DNA from: Bacteroides pyogenes DSM 20611 = JCM 6294
Lineage (GTDB): Bacteria > Bacteroidota > Bacteroidia > Bacteroidales > Bacteroidaceae
Direction of reading: 5' to 3'
Assembly (NCBI RefSeq): GCF_000428105.1
Contig: NZ_ATZH01000027.1
Coordinates: 1 to 64,000 of the forward strand
Length of the DNA stretch: 64,000 nucleotides
The position numbers and the translations under genes were made by a program. The notes beneath the pieces were generated by a model, which searched no databases, had not been told where the DNA came from, and saw only the letters and a list, made by a program, of their open reading frames with translations. Of the stretch, positions 24,766-33,981 are shown piece after piece. The stretch's first letter is position 1. Each line of letters begins with the position of its first letter.

Positions 24766-25512
24766 TCATAGAAGCAAACCGAGCGAAAAGCTCAGCGCGC
24801 TGTCACGACGCTTAAAGATAATGGGGTTGACACCGGTAGCTTTATCTGTTTGCTCGTAGCTGTAGGTGATTGATTTCGACATGTTCACCACTCCTTGTTC
24901 GTAGCGGAAATCGAAGAAAATGCGGGAGATGTTGACGCCGATGCCTACAACAATGGAGGCATTGAGCGGATGAAGTTCTTCCACCACTTCTTTTTGGTCG
25001 AAGTTTTTAAATTGTATCTCACTCTTTTTCCTCCATAAGTAACGGAACTTGGGACCGATGAAAACAGACATTTCGTAAGGTCCCTTTTTAACTACATTAT
25101 ATCCGTACAAAACAGGGAAGTCGATGCTGTGTAAAGTGGATTGAACCGCCGCAATATCCGGTTCGATATCGGGATGCTGCACTCCAAGCTTGTCGAAAGC
25201 GATTTCGCCCTTGCTCACATTGTAAGAAACCTCGGGCTGGATAAAGCTGTTCTTTATATTGACACGTGTGAAAAGAGAAAGGAAATAGCCGATTTTATAG
25301 TTGTTTTGAACTTCATCAATAGTTACATCGTTGATTTTCAGTTTAGAAACAATAAACATGGTTGAGTTGAAACCGGCTTTCACACCCCAATTGAATTTCT
25401 GAGTATTTGGAGCGCTCACTTTATCCGTGCTGTTGTTTTGTGCATAAACTACATACGGGATGGTGAACAAACCGCAAAGCAAAAGTAGCTGTATCCTGCC
25501 TGTGAACTTCAT
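24766..25512 (-). CDS. PorT-like outer membrane beta-barrel protein
   Basis: A 248-residue protein with a signal peptide (about 1-24, ending VYAQ) and a small barrel pattern: 'WGVKAGFNSTMFIVS' (about 42-56), 'IGYFLSLFTRVNIK', 'FIQPEVSYNVSKG', 'MSVFIGPKFRYLWRKK' and a C-terminal 'SLGLLL'. This layout matches outer-membrane beta-barrel families (PorT, OMP_b-brl_2) of Bacteroidetes. PorT itself belongs to the type IX secretion system, but many paralogues have other unknown roles. Its stop lies just after the flavin reductase gene (1-bp gap), so the two are probably co-transcribed. Confidence 0.78.
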   Translation of the reverse strand: MKFTGRIQLLLLCGLFTIPYVVYAQNNSTDKVSAPNTQKFNWGVKAGFNSTMFIVSKLKINDVTIDEVQNNYKIGYFLSLFTRVNIKNSFIQPEVSYNVSKGEIAFDKLGVQHPDIEPDIAAVQSTLHSIDFPVLYGYNVVKKGPYEMSVFIGPKFRYLWRKKSEIQFKNFDQKEVVEELHPLNASIVVGIGVNISRIFFDFRYEQGVVNMSKSITYSYEQTDKATGVNPIIFKRRDSALSFSLGLLL

Positions 25513-25513
25513 T

Positions 25514-26080
25514 TTATTTCTTTTTTTCTACACTCCAGCCGAATTTTCCTATTTTCTTTCCTAACTCGTAATAACCTCCATGTACATAGACCAACGGATT
25601 GGTTTCGGCCAATTCCAGTTTGCCTGTCTCCGCATTCAGGTTCCGGTCGTCGGCCCGTACGTTTACCACATCGGCAATAAACATATCATGTGATCCGAGC
25701 GATATGATTTCTTTAACACGGCATTCGATGCAAAGGGGAGATTCTTCGATCAGCGGCGCGCTTACTACCGAACACCGTCCCGGAGTAAGTCTCATTTCTT
25801 CGAACTTACGGTAATCTTTTCCCGAGCGCACTCCACACCAATCGGTAGCGTATGCCATATCTTTAGTGGTAAGGTTGATAACGAACTCCATGTTTCTTTT
25901 TATAATTTCGTAGGAGTGCCGTTCGGGACGTACGGATATGTAGCACATGGGCGGGTTCGAGCAAATTGTGCCTGTCCATGCCACAGTGATAATATTGTAT
26001 TCGCTTTCTTCTTTCCCGCAGCTCACCAGCACGGCAGGCAATGGATAAATCATCGTGCCCGGTTTCCAATCTTGTTTCAT
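25514..26080 (-). CDS. flavin reductase family protein
   Basis: A 188-residue protein of the FMN-binding split-barrel flavin reductase family: 'TMIYPLPAVLVSCG' at the start, 'NIITVAWTGTICSNPPMCYISVRPERHSYEII' across about 29-60, 'FVINLTT' and 'DWCGVRSGKDYRKF'. It likely binds FMN and reduces flavin with NAD(P)H, or acts as an FMN-dependent oxidoreductase; the partner is unknown. The PorT-like gene follows directly. The flavin-binding segment is complete and the length is normal. Confidence 0.87.
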   Translation of the reverse strand: MKQDWKPGTMIYPLPAVLVSCGKEESEYNIITVAWTGTICSNPPMCYISVRPERHSYEIIKRNMEFVINLTTKDMAYATDWCGVRSGKDYRKFEEMRLTPGRCSVVSAPLIEESPLCIECRVKEIISLGSHDMFIADVVNVRADDRNLNAETGKLELAETNPLVYVHGGYYELGKKIGKFGWSVEKKK

Positions 26081-26184
26081 TGCATTATTTCTTTTTTACC
26101 GACTTATCTTTTTTTATTAGGTTCGGTTTCGTTTCCCGTTTTTACATAAAAACCGCATGCTCATGAAGAGAGATGCGTAAGGAT

Positions 26185-26646
26185 TTAGATGATAACCAGC
26201 TCATCCCGTTTTTGCTCTTTCTCGCAATAGTGGCATTTTACAATGCAGTTTTCTTTATCTATCACGTGAAACCGCGTAGCCATCGGCTCATTGTTCGTAA
26301 TGCATTTCGGGTTCGCGCATCTTACGATACTGCGCAATTCATCGGGGAGCTGCACTTCCCTTTTTTCTATCACTTCGTAGTCGCGGATAATATTCAATTG
26401 AACACGTGGAGCCACTACTGCGATGCGGTTGATTTCGTCGTCGCAAAAAAACTTGTCGGCAATCTTTATAATGCCTTTCCTGCCGAGCTTCTTGCTGTCA
26501 AGATTAAACCCGATAGTAATGTTGCTTGTCATCTGTTCTACACCCAGCAGTTGTACGACGGTAAACAATTTCTCTGAAGGAATATGGTCGATTACGGTTC
26601 CGTTCTCTAAAGCGGCAACCTGTAGTTCTTGTTTCTTTCTGTTCAT
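26185..26646 (-). CDS. pyrI: aspartate carbamoyltransferase regulatory chain
   Basis: A 153-residue regulatory subunit of class B aspartate transcarbamoylase. The N-terminal nucleotide-binding domain ('[17 protein letters not shown]') binds CTP or ATP. The C-terminal zinc domain keeps four cysteines in 'CANPKC' and 'CHYCEK'. It associates with PyrB in the c6r6 holoenzyme of pyrimidine synthesis. Its start overlaps the pyrB stop by 4 bp (ATGA). Confidence 0.96.
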   Translation of the reverse strand: MNRKKQELQVAALENGTVIDHIPSEKLFTVVQLLGVEQMTSNITIGFNLDSKKLGRKGIIKIADKFFCDDEINRIAVVAPRVQLNIIRDYEVIEKREVQLPDELRSIVRCANPKCITNNEPMATRFHVIDKENCIVKCHYCEKEQKRDELVII

Positions 26647-27584
26647 AACGGCATGTCTTTTTTAATGTCTTCCAATGTAATACCCAAAACATCACAAAGA
26701 ATGGCTTCACGTGCATATAATCCGTTTTGCGCTTGTTGGAAATAATATGCTTTGGGGTTATCGTCCACGTCATAAGATATCTCGTTCACACGGGGCAGAG
26801 GATGGAGGATACGAAGGTTCGGGCGAGTGTTTTCCAGCATTTTGTTGCGAAGTATATATACGTTTTTCACTCGTTCGTATTCCATTAAATCTGTAAATCT
26901 TTCTCGCTGTACACGAGTCATATACAAAATATCCGCATCGGCGATAATCTCTTCGGTAAAATCCGTATGTTCCGTATATCTGATTTGGTGCTCTCGGCAG
27001 TATATCTTATATTCTTCCGGCATTTTCAGCTCATCCGGAGCGATAAAGTGGAAAGTCGGGTTGAAATGGCGCATGGCCATAAGCAGGGAGTGTACCGTGC
27101 GCCCGTATTTCAGGTCGCCTACCAAGTAGATGTTGAGGTTTTCGAGCGTGCCCTGTGTTTTGTATATTGAATACAAGTCGAGCATCGTCTGCGAAGGATG
27201 CTGATTGGCTCCGTCACCTGCGTTGACTATGGGAACAGGGGCGACTTCACTGGCATATCGTGCCGCTCCTTCAAGATAGTGTCGCATGACGATGATATCG
27301 GCGTAACTGCTGACCATTAAAATCGTATCTTTAAGTGTTTCTCCTTTCGAAGAGCTGGTTACCTTCGGATCTGTAAATCCGATGACACGGGCGCCCAATC
27401 GGTTTGCTGCCGTTTCGAAACTGAGGCGGGTGCGGGTAGAGGGCTCAAAAAATAATGTGGCTACCACTTTGTCATGCAATAAACGGCGATTCGGTTTCTT
27501 TTCAAATTGTTCCGCCATTTCGAGCATGTAGAGGATTTTTTCTTTTGAATGTTCGGCAATGCTCACTAAGCTTCTGTTTTCCAT
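26643..27584 (-). CDS. pyrB: aspartate carbamoyltransferase catalytic chain
   Basis: It catalyses carbamoyl phosphate plus aspartate to carbamoyl aspartate, the first committed step of pyrimidine synthesis. I place the start at ATG 27584 ([17 protein letters not shown], 313 residues), the usual family length; the open frame continues 30 codons upstream but has no family counterpart there. Carbamoyl-phosphate motif '[13 protein letters not shown]' (about 45-57) and '[12 protein letters not shown]' are intact. Overlap with pyrI gives equimolar synthesis. A weak -7-like TACCTTTA is at 27630-27637 on the minus strand. Confidence 0.96.
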   Translation of the reverse strand: MENRSLVSIAEHSKEKILYMLEMAEQFEKKPNRRLLHDKVVATLFFEPSTRTRLSFETAANRLGARVIGFTDPKVTSSSKGETLKDTILMVSSYADIIVMRHYLEGAARYASEVAPVPIVNAGDGANQHPSQTMLDLYSIYKTQGTLENLNIYLVGDLKYGRTVHSLLMAMRHFNPTFHFIAPDELKMPEEYKIYCREHQIRYTEHTDFTEEIIADADILYMTRVQRERFTDLMEYERVKNVYILRNKMLENTRPNLRILHPLPRVNEISYDVDDNPKAYYFQQAQNGLYAREAILCDVLGITLEDIKKDMPL

Positions 27585-27792
27585 TTTGTCATCTTCTTTA
27601 TACATAATAGAACTTGTTTTACCAGTGTGTAAAGGTAAGGAGAAAATATGGAAAAAGAGATACTTGAGCTGCACTATTTTTAAATTATTCCGTCAATGTG
27701 TATTTGCCGGATAAATCTGATTTGAATGATCGATTTGTTACGGGAAAGAACAAATAATTATAAATCTTGATGGGAGTATAGTGGAATTTATC

Positions 27793-27800
27793 TACCTTTG
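27793..27800 (+). promoter_or_regulatory. predicted -7 box of the PBP gene
   Basis: TACCTTTG matches TAnnTTTG. With transcription starting a few bases downstream, an ATG at 27810 would have almost no leader, so ATG 27846 is the likelier start of the PBP. Confidence 0.5.
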
Positions 27801-27845
27801 CCACTTTAAATGAGCGCGTTTTATTTTAATAAAGCTTTAAAAAAG

Positions 27846-30173
27846 ATGATTCGGAAAATAATAAAAATACTATGGATATTCCTAGCCGTTGCTTTGGTGG
27901 TTATTATAACCGTATTTGTTTCTATTTCTAAAGGATGGATAGGCTATATGCCTCCGGTTGAGGAGTTGGAAAATCCCAATTATAAATTTGCTACGGAAAT
28001 CTTTTCTGAAGACGGCAAGGTGCTGGGTACGTGGTCGTATAGCAAGGAGAACCGGGTATATACCGCTTATGAAGATTTGTCTCCTCATATCATCAACGCT
28101 CTTATCGCTACGGAAGATATCCGTTTTGCCGAACATTCGGGCATTGACGCGAAGGCTTTGTTTCGTGCTTTTCTGAAGCGCGGTTTGCTTTTTCAAAAGA
28201 ACGCGGGAGGGGGAAGTACTTTGTCGCAACAACTCGCTAAACAGTTGTTTACTGAAAAAGTTGCCCGAAACACACTTCAGCGACTTTTTCAAAAGCCGAT
28301 CGAATGGGTCATTGCAGTGAAGCTGGAGCGATATTATACGAAAGAGGAAATTCTGAGCATGTATCTAAATAAATTCGACTTCTTGAACAATGCGGTAGGT
28401 ATAAAAACTGCGGCATATACTTATTTTGGTTCTGAACCGAAAGAGTTGAAGATAGAAGAAGCGGCTATGTTGGTAGGTATGTGTAAAAATCCGTCGCTTT
28501 ATAATCCGGTTCGGTTTAATGAAAGGGCGAAAGGACGCCGCAACGTGGTGATAGAGCAAATGCGCAAAGCCGGATATATTACTGTTGCCGAATGTGACTC
28601 GTTAAAAGCTCTTCCATTGAAATTAACTTATAACCGGGTGGATCATAAAGAAGGGTTGGCTACCTATTTCCGGGAATATCTTCGTGGCGTAATTGCCGCT
28701 AAAAAACCTGTGAAGAGCGATTATCGCAGTTGGCAAATGCAGAAATATTATGAAGATTCTCTTTCTTGGGAAACGGACCCATTGTATGGCTGGTGTGAGA
28801 AAAACCATAAGAAAGACGGCTCTACCTATAATATTTATACTGACGGATTGAAAATTTACACGACAATCAATTCGCGTATGCAGCAATATGCTGAAGAAGC
28901 GGTAAAAGAGCATTTGGGCGATTATCTGCAACCGGAATTTTTTAAATCGAAAAAAGGACGCAAGCAAGCGCCGTATACCAATATGCTTACTCCGGACGAG
29001 GTTAATGCAATATTGGCACGTTCTATGAAACAAACAGACCGTTACAGGATAATGAAAGCTGCGGGAGCCTCGGAAGCCGAGATACAGAAAGCGTTCAATA
29101 CTCCCGAAGAAATGTCTGTCTTTTCGTGGACCGGTATCAAAGACACGGTTATGACCCCGATGGACTCGATTCGTTACTATAAGCACTTCCTGCGCACCGG
29201 TTTCATGTCTATGGATCCTGTGAACGGACATGTAAAAGCGTATGTCGGCGGTCCCAATTATACATATTTTCAATATGATATGGCTATGGTGGGACGCAGG
29301 CAAGTGGGATCTACCATTAAACCTTATTTGTATACTTTGGCGATGGAAAACGGATTTTCACCTTGTGATCAAACGCGTCATGTGGAGCAAACATTGATCG
29401 ATGAAAACGGAAGACCATGGTCGCCTCGAAATACAAACAAGAAGCGTTATGGGGAAATGGTGTCGTTAAAGTGGGGGTTGGCGAATTCGGACAACTGGAT
29501 ATCGGCATATCTCATGGGGAAATTGAATCCATATGCGTTGGTTCGGTTGATTCATGCTTTCGGAGTACGTAATAAAGAGATTCAGCCAACCGTTTCTTTA
29601 TGTTTAGGCCCATGTGAAATATCTGTGGGCGAAATGGTAAGTGCTTATACGGCTTTTGCAAATAAAGGCATTCGTGTGGCTCCATTGTTTGTTACAAGAA
29701 TTGAAGACAGTGATGGAAATGTACTTTCGACATTCAATCCGCAAATGGAAGAAGTGGTTAGTCCTATCAGCGTATATAAAATGTTAGTAATGCTTCGAGC
29801 TGTTATCAATGAAGGTACGGGCGGAAGGGTTCGTCGCTATGGAATCACTGCCGATATGGGAGGTAAAACCGGAACAACCAACCGCAACGCAGACGGATGG
29901 TTTATGGGATTTACTCCGAATCTGGTATCCGGATGTTGGGTAGGAGGAGAAGAAAGAGACATTCATTTCGACACGATGACTTATGGGCAAGGGGCTTCAT
30001 TGGCATTGCCTATTTGGGCTAAATATATGAAGAAAGTATTCGATGACCCTTCTTTAGGCTACAGTCAGCAAGAACGTTTTAAACTTCCCGAAGGCTTTGA
30101 CCCGTGTGCCGGCTCGGAAACTTCGATGGATGATATCATCGAGGATGTAGGAATGGACGATTTGTTCAATTGA
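27846..30173 (+). CDS. class A penicillin-binding protein (PBP1A-like)
   Basis: A bifunctional peptidoglycan synthase of 775 residues from ATG 27846 (an in-frame ATG at 27810 adds 12 residues). One N-terminal membrane anchor (about 5-27) precedes a GT51 glycosyltransferase domain with 'ATEDIRFAEHSGID' (catalytic Glu about 90) and 'GGGSTLSQQLAKQLF'. The transpeptidase domain has STIK (Ser about 489), SDN (about 548-550) and KTGT (about 674-677). It polymerises glycan strands and crosslinks stem peptides in the periplasm; beta-lactams acylate the STIK Ser. A HPPK-like gene follows immediately. Confidence 0.94.
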   Translation: MIRKIIKILWIFLAVALVVIITVFVSISKGWIGYMPPVEELENPNYKFATEIFSEDGKVLGTWSYSKENRVYTAYEDLSPHIINALIATEDIRFAEHSGIDAKALFRAFLKRGLLFQKNAGGGSTLSQQLAKQLFTEKVARNTLQRLFQKPIEWVIAVKLERYYTKEEILSMYLNKFDFLNNAVGIKTAAYTYFGSEPKELKIEEAAMLVGMCKNPSLYNPVRFNERAKGRRNVVIEQMRKAGYITVAECDSLKALPLKLTYNRVDHKEGLATYFREYLRGVIAAKKPVKSDYRSWQMQKYYEDSLSWETDPLYGWCEKNHKKDGSTYNIYTDGLKIYTTINSRMQQYAEEAVKEHLGDYLQPEFFKSKKGRKQAPYTNMLTPDEVNAILARSMKQTDRYRIMKAAGASEAEIQKAFNTPEEMSVFSWTGIKDTVMTPMDSIRYYKHFLRTGFMSMDPVNGHVKAYVGGPNYTYFQYDMAMVGRRQVGSTIKPYLYTLAMENGFSPCDQTRHVEQTLIDENGRPWSPRNTNKKRYGEMVSLKWGLANSDNWISAYLMGKLNPYALVRLIHAFGVRNKEIQPTVSLCLGPCEISVGEMVSAYTAFANKGIRVAPLFVTRIEDSDGNVLSTFNPQMEEVVSPISVYKMLVMLRAVINEGTGGRVRRYGITADMGGKTGTTNRNADGWFMGFTPNLVSGCWVGGEERDIHFDTMTYGQGASLALPIWAKYMKKVFDDPSLGYSQQERFKLPEGFDPCAGSETSMDDIIEDVGMDDLFN

Positions 30174-30175
30174 GT

Positions 30176-30568
30176 ATGGAAAAAGGCATTTTATGCATTG
30201 GAAGCAATTATAGGAGAAAAGAAAATCTGGCTTTGGCGAGAGAACATTTAATGGAATTATTTCCGAATATACGTTTTTCTACAGAGCAGGAAACATTGCC
30301 TGTCGGAATAAAAAACCAAGCTATGTTTTCTAATCAAATAGGATTCTTTTTCTCTCATTTGAAAGAAGAGCAAATCAAGGTTGAATTGAAAAACATAGAG
30401 AAAAAAGCAGGACGCTGTTTAAAAGATCAGGAAAAAGGGATAATTGCGTTAGATATAGATTTACTCTTGTTTCATCATCGGATCCTAAAACCGCAGGATA
30501 TGAAACGAGAGTATGTCATAAAAGGAATAAAAGAAATTTTTAAAACAGAAACAAAGGAGACATTATGA
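30176..30568 (+). CDS. HPPK-like (FolK family) protein
   Basis: A 130-residue protein from ATG 30176 (a TTG at 30170 adds two codons). Its motif 'ALDIDLLLF' near residue 98 and N-terminal 'GSNYRRKENLALAREHL' resemble 6-hydroxymethyl-7,8-dihydropterin pyrophosphokinase, the folate-pathway enzyme that transfers pyrophosphate from ATP. It is shorter than usual (about 160), and the central region holding parts of the ATP and pterin sites is reduced, so activity is uncertain. It starts 2 bp after the PBP stop and overlaps kdsB by 4 bp. Confidence 0.75.
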   Translation: MEKGILCIGSNYRRKENLALAREHLMELFPNIRFSTEQETLPVGIKNQAMFSNQIGFFFSHLKEEQIKVELKNIEKKAGRCLKDQEKGIIALDIDLLLFHHRILKPQDMKREYVIKGIKEIFKTETKETL

Positions 30569-31320
30569 CTTTCTTGGGAATTATACCTGCACGTTATGCA
30601 TCTACGCGTTTTCCGGCCAAGCCTTTGGCGGTATTGGATGGAAAAATGCTTATCCAACGGGTGTATGAGCAGGTGAAAGATACATTGGATGAGGTTTATG
30701 TAGCTACTGACGATGAACGTATTGAAGCTGCCGTAAAATCTTTCGGAGGTAAAGTAGTCATGACTTCGGTTCATCATAAAAGTGGAACAGATCGTTGTTA
30801 TGAAGCGGCTACTAAGATAAATGATGATTTTGATGTCGTTTTCAACATACAAGGAGATGAACCTTTTATTCAACCTTCACAAATAAACTCGTTGAGAGAC
30901 TGCTTTTTAGAAGATCCGGAGACTCAAATTGCCACGTTGGTGAAACCGTTTACCGTAAAAGATTCGTATGCGGCATTAGAAAATATAAACTCTCCTAAAG
31001 TGGTTATCGATAAAAACAAACAGGCTCTCTATTTCAGTCGCTCTGTGATTCCTTATCAGCGAAATGCGGATTGTGAGCAATGGCTGCAAAAGCATGTTTA
31101 TTATAAGCATATCGGATTATATGCTTTCCGTAAAGATGTGCTGAAAGAGATTACGGCTATAGAACAGTCGGCGTTGGAAATAGCGGAGTCATTGGAACAA
31201 CTCCGTTGGCTGGAGAACGGCTATCGGATTAAAGTTGCAATTAGTGAAATAGAAACAATCGGGATAGACACGCCGCAAGATTTGGAGCATGCTGAATCTT
31301 TTTTGAAGAATAGACAATAA
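30565..31320 (+). CDS. kdsB: 3-deoxy-manno-octulosonate cytidylyltransferase
   Basis: A 251-residue CMP-Kdo synthetase that activates Kdo with CTP for lipopolysaccharide inner-core synthesis. 'IIPARYASTRFPAKPLA' (residues 5-21) is the nucleotide-binding signature, and 'FNIQGDEPFI' holds a Mg-binding Asp. It overlaps the HPPK-like gene by 4 bp and is followed after 7 bp by the M16-like gene, so the stretch 27846-32611 looks like one operon. Confidence 0.96.
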   Translation: MTFLGIIPARYASTRFPAKPLAVLDGKMLIQRVYEQVKDTLDEVYVATDDERIEAAVKSFGGKVVMTSVHHKSGTDRCYEAATKINDDFDVVFNIQGDEPFIQPSQINSLRDCFLEDPETQIATLVKPFTVKDSYAALENINSPKVVIDKNKQALYFSRSVIPYQRNADCEQWLQKHVYYKHIGLYAFRKDVLKEITAIEQSALEIAESLEQLRWLENGYRIKVAISEIETIGIDTPQDLEHAESFLKNRQ

Positions 31321-31327
31321 ATAATTC

Positions 31328-32611
31328 ATGGATCGAGCGCAACACCCTGAAATAGAAACATTGGACGATTTTCACATAACTCTTCCTGTAAGGGAGGCTT
31401 TACCGAATGGAATCCCATTGACAATTATTGGCGCAGGAGAACAGGAGGTGATTAGAGTCGATATTCTTTTTGCCGGAGGACGTTGGCATCAGTCTCTAAG
31501 ACTACAGGCATTTTTTACAAATAGAATGTTACGCGAAGGTACACGAAGATATACCTCATCTGATATTGCTGAAAAATTGGACTATTATGGTTCTTGGCTC
31601 GAGCTTTCCGGCTCTGCGGATTATGGATATCTGACAGTTTATTCATTGAATAAGTATCTGGCTGAGACGCTTGAGATTGTTGAATCGATGGTAAAAGAAG
31701 CCGCTTTTCCTGAAAAAGAATTGCAAATCATTGTATCAAATAACCTTCAACAATATTTGATAAATGCTTCGAAGGTTGATTTTTTGGCGCAACGAGCTCT
31801 TCTGCGGGCACTATATGGAGTAGGACACCCCTGCGGAAACATTGTGGAAAGGGAAGATTATAATGCCATAAACCGGGAAGTATTGCTTGATTTTTATAAA
31901 CAATATTATCATTCAGGCAATTGCCATATCTTTTTGTCGGGAAAAGTAACAGATGAAACCATTCGTTGTGTAACCGACACTTTTGGAACCCCGTTCGGTC
32001 AATATGAACAGTTGGTGACTCTCGAGCAATATCCGATTATCGCTTCTCCGGACAAACGAATCGTTATAGAGCGCGAAGACGCATTGCAAAGCGCTGTTAA
32101 AATAGGATGTACTACTATCACAAGAAAACATGCTGATTTTTCGAAACTGCAAGTATTGCTAACGCTGTTCGGCGGTTATTTTGGAAGCAGGCTGATGTCG
32201 AATATCCGTGAAGAGAAAGGGTATACATACGGAATATCCGCAGGAATATTGTCTTTTCCGGATAGTGGAGTTTTAGAAATATCGGCAGAGACAGACAACA
32301 GATACGTAGAATTATTGATTCAAGAAGTATATAATGAAATAGAAAAGCTGCATCAGGATCTTGTCTCCTCGAAAGAATTGGATATGGTGCGTAATTATAT
32401 GTTGGGAGAAATGTGTCGCAATTATGAATCGCCTTTTTCTTTGGCAGACGCATGGATAACAGCTTTTACCTGTGGATTGGACGAACAATACTTCTCGCAT
32501 GCCTTAACTGTTGTAAAGAATATAACAGCTCGGGAAATTCAAGAATTGGCACAGCAATATTTATGCAAAGAGACATTAAAAGAGGTCGTTGCTGGTAAAA
32601 AGTTGTCATAA
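31328..32611 (+). CDS. M16 peptidase-like protein without the zinc motif
   Basis: A 427-residue protein with the two M16 half-domains: 'VDILFAGGRWHQ' (about 44-54), 'FFTNRMLREGTRRYTSSDIAEKLDYYGS' (62-89) and, in the second half, 'FGSRLMSNIREEKGYTYGISAG'. The HxxEH zinc motif expected where 'AFFTNRMLREGT' stands (61-72) is absent, so it is probably a non-catalytic M16 subunit, like the R/Y-loop partners that pair with active subunits. It has no signal peptide, so it is likely cytoplasmic. It follows kdsB by 7 bp. Confidence 0.85.
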   Translation: MDRAQHPEIETLDDFHITLPVREALPNGIPLTIIGAGEQEVIRVDILFAGGRWHQSLRLQAFFTNRMLREGTRRYTSSDIAEKLDYYGSWLELSGSADYGYLTVYSLNKYLAETLEIVESMVKEAAFPEKELQIIVSNNLQQYLINASKVDFLAQRALLRALYGVGHPCGNIVEREDYNAINREVLLDFYKQYYHSGNCHIFLSGKVTDETIRCVTDTFGTPFGQYEQLVTLEQYPIIASPDKRIVIEREDALQSAVKIGCTTITRKHADFSKLQVLLTLFGGYFGSRLMSNIREEKGYTYGISAGILSFPDSGVLEISAETDNRYVELLIQEVYNEIEKLHQDLVSSKELDMVRNYMLGEMCRNYESPFSLADAWITAFTCGLDEQYFSHALTVVKNITAREIQELAQQYLCKETLKEVVAGKKLS

Positions 32612-32647
32612 AAAACTCTGCAGTTGCGCATTTTTACAGGAGAATTG

Positions 32648-32655
32648 TATCTTTG
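32648..32655 (+). promoter_or_regulatory. predicted -7 box of the MORN gene
   Basis: TATCTTTG matches TAnnTTTG, 36 nt upstream of the ATG at 32691. Confidence 0.45.
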
Positions 32656-32690
32656 TCAAAATTGTATTTAATGATTAACGATCAAATCTT

Positions 32691-33860
32691 ATGAGAAAAA
32701 ATTTATATACACTACTTTTCCTGACTCTTTTTGTTCAAGGAGGAGCGTCGGCTCAAAACAAGAATAATGGCGGAGTGTTCGGGAAAATAAGAAATGTATT
32801 CTCGGCAGAATTAAAAATAGGGAATTATACTTTTAAAGACGGAAGCGTTTATACGGGTGAGATGAAAGGTCGTAAGCCGAATGGTAAAGGCAAGACGGTC
32901 TTTAAAAACGGTGATGTGTATGAAGGAGAATATGTTAAAGGAAAAAGAGAAGGATACGGTGTCTATACATTCTCTGATGGAGAGAAATATGAGGGACAGT
33001 GGTATGAAGATCAACAACATGGGAAAGGCATCTATTATTTTATGAATAATAATCGTTACGAAGGTATGTGGTATCAGGACTTTCAGCAAGGAGCGGGAAC
33101 GATGTATTATCATAATGGCGATAAATATGTAGGAAACTGGATAAAAGACAAACGTGAAGGTGAAGGGTCTTACACATGGGCGAGTGGAGCAAATTACTCA
33201 GGTCAGTGGAAAAACGATAAAAAAAACGGCAATGGAACGATGGAGTGGGATGATGGGTGTAAATATACCGGTGAATGGAAAGACGATGTGCGTCATGGAA
33301 AAGGTGTGTTTGAATATATTAATGGTGATAAATATGAAGGAGATTGGTCGGAAGATATCCAGCACGGCAAAGGAACATATTATTTCCATAGCGGCGATCG
33401 TTACGAGGGCTCATATCTTTTAGGAGGACGTACCGGACAAGGTGTTTATCATCATATGAACGGTGATAAATATGTAGGGGAATTTAAAGACGGCATGCAA
33501 GACGGAAAGGGGAAATTTACATGGACAAACGGCGCGGTGTATGAAGGTGATTGGAAGAACAATAAGCGTGAAGGTCAAGGAATTTACCATTGGAGCAACG
33601 GCGATATATACGAAGGGGATTGGAAAAACAATCGCCCAAATGGTCAAGGTGTGTTGAAAACCGTTACAGGGCTGACTTATAAAGGCGGCTTTTTAGATGG
33701 CTTAGAAGATGGACAGGCGGTACAAACAGATAAAGACGGGAACCGTTTTGAAGGTTTTTTTAAACAAGGAAAAAAGGATGGCCCGTTCGTAGAAACAGAT
33801 AAAAATGGAAAAGTGATTCGAAAAGGCAGATATAAGAATGGAAGATTAGAGAAACTATAA
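32691..33860 (+). CDS. secreted MORN-repeat protein
   Basis: A 389-residue protein with a signal peptide (about 1-22, ending ASAQ) and about 13 tandem MORN-type repeats of 23 residues from about 50 to 385, each near the pattern Y-x-G-x-W/F-x-x-G-x-x-x-G-x-G-x-x-x-x-x-x-G. MORN arrays form extended beta-sheets that bind lipids or proteins. It is probably periplasmic or surface-exposed; no enzyme domain is fused. It stands alone between kdsB's operon and the convergent htpG. Confidence 0.9.
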   Translation: MRKNLYTLLFLTLFVQGGASAQNKNNGGVFGKIRNVFSAELKIGNYTFKDGSVYTGEMKGRKPNGKGKTVFKNGDVYEGEYVKGKREGYGVYTFSDGEKYEGQWYEDQQHGKGIYYFMNNNRYEGMWYQDFQQGAGTMYYHNGDKYVGNWIKDKREGEGSYTWASGANYSGQWKNDKKNGNGTMEWDDGCKYTGEWKDDVRHGKGVFEYINGDKYEGDWSEDIQHGKGTYYFHSGDRYEGSYLLGGRTGQGVYHHMNGDKYVGEFKDGMQDGKGKFTWTNGAVYEGDWKNNKREGQGIYHWSNGDIYEGDWKNNRPNGQGVLKTVTGLTYKGGFLDGLEDGQAVQTDKDGNRFEGFFKQGKKDGPFVETDKNGKVIRKGRYKNGRLEKL

Positions 33861-33896
33861 TGAGAGCACTGTCCAATAAATAGATACTGTCAAAAA

Positions 33897-33957
33897 TTTT
33901 GTATAAAAGAGAAATACGGGATTCATAACGAGTCCCGTATTTCTCTTTTATACAAAA
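33897..33957. terminator. long perfect inverted repeat, bidirectional terminator
   Basis: A 25-bp arm at 33897-33921 is repeated exactly inverted at 33933-33957 with an 11-base loop. The arms begin TTTTGTATAAAAGAGAAATA and the outer bases give T runs on both strands. It lies between the convergent MORN gene and htpG. Confidence 0.8.
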
Positions 33958-33981
33958 TACTTTATAGTGCTTGACGAATAC

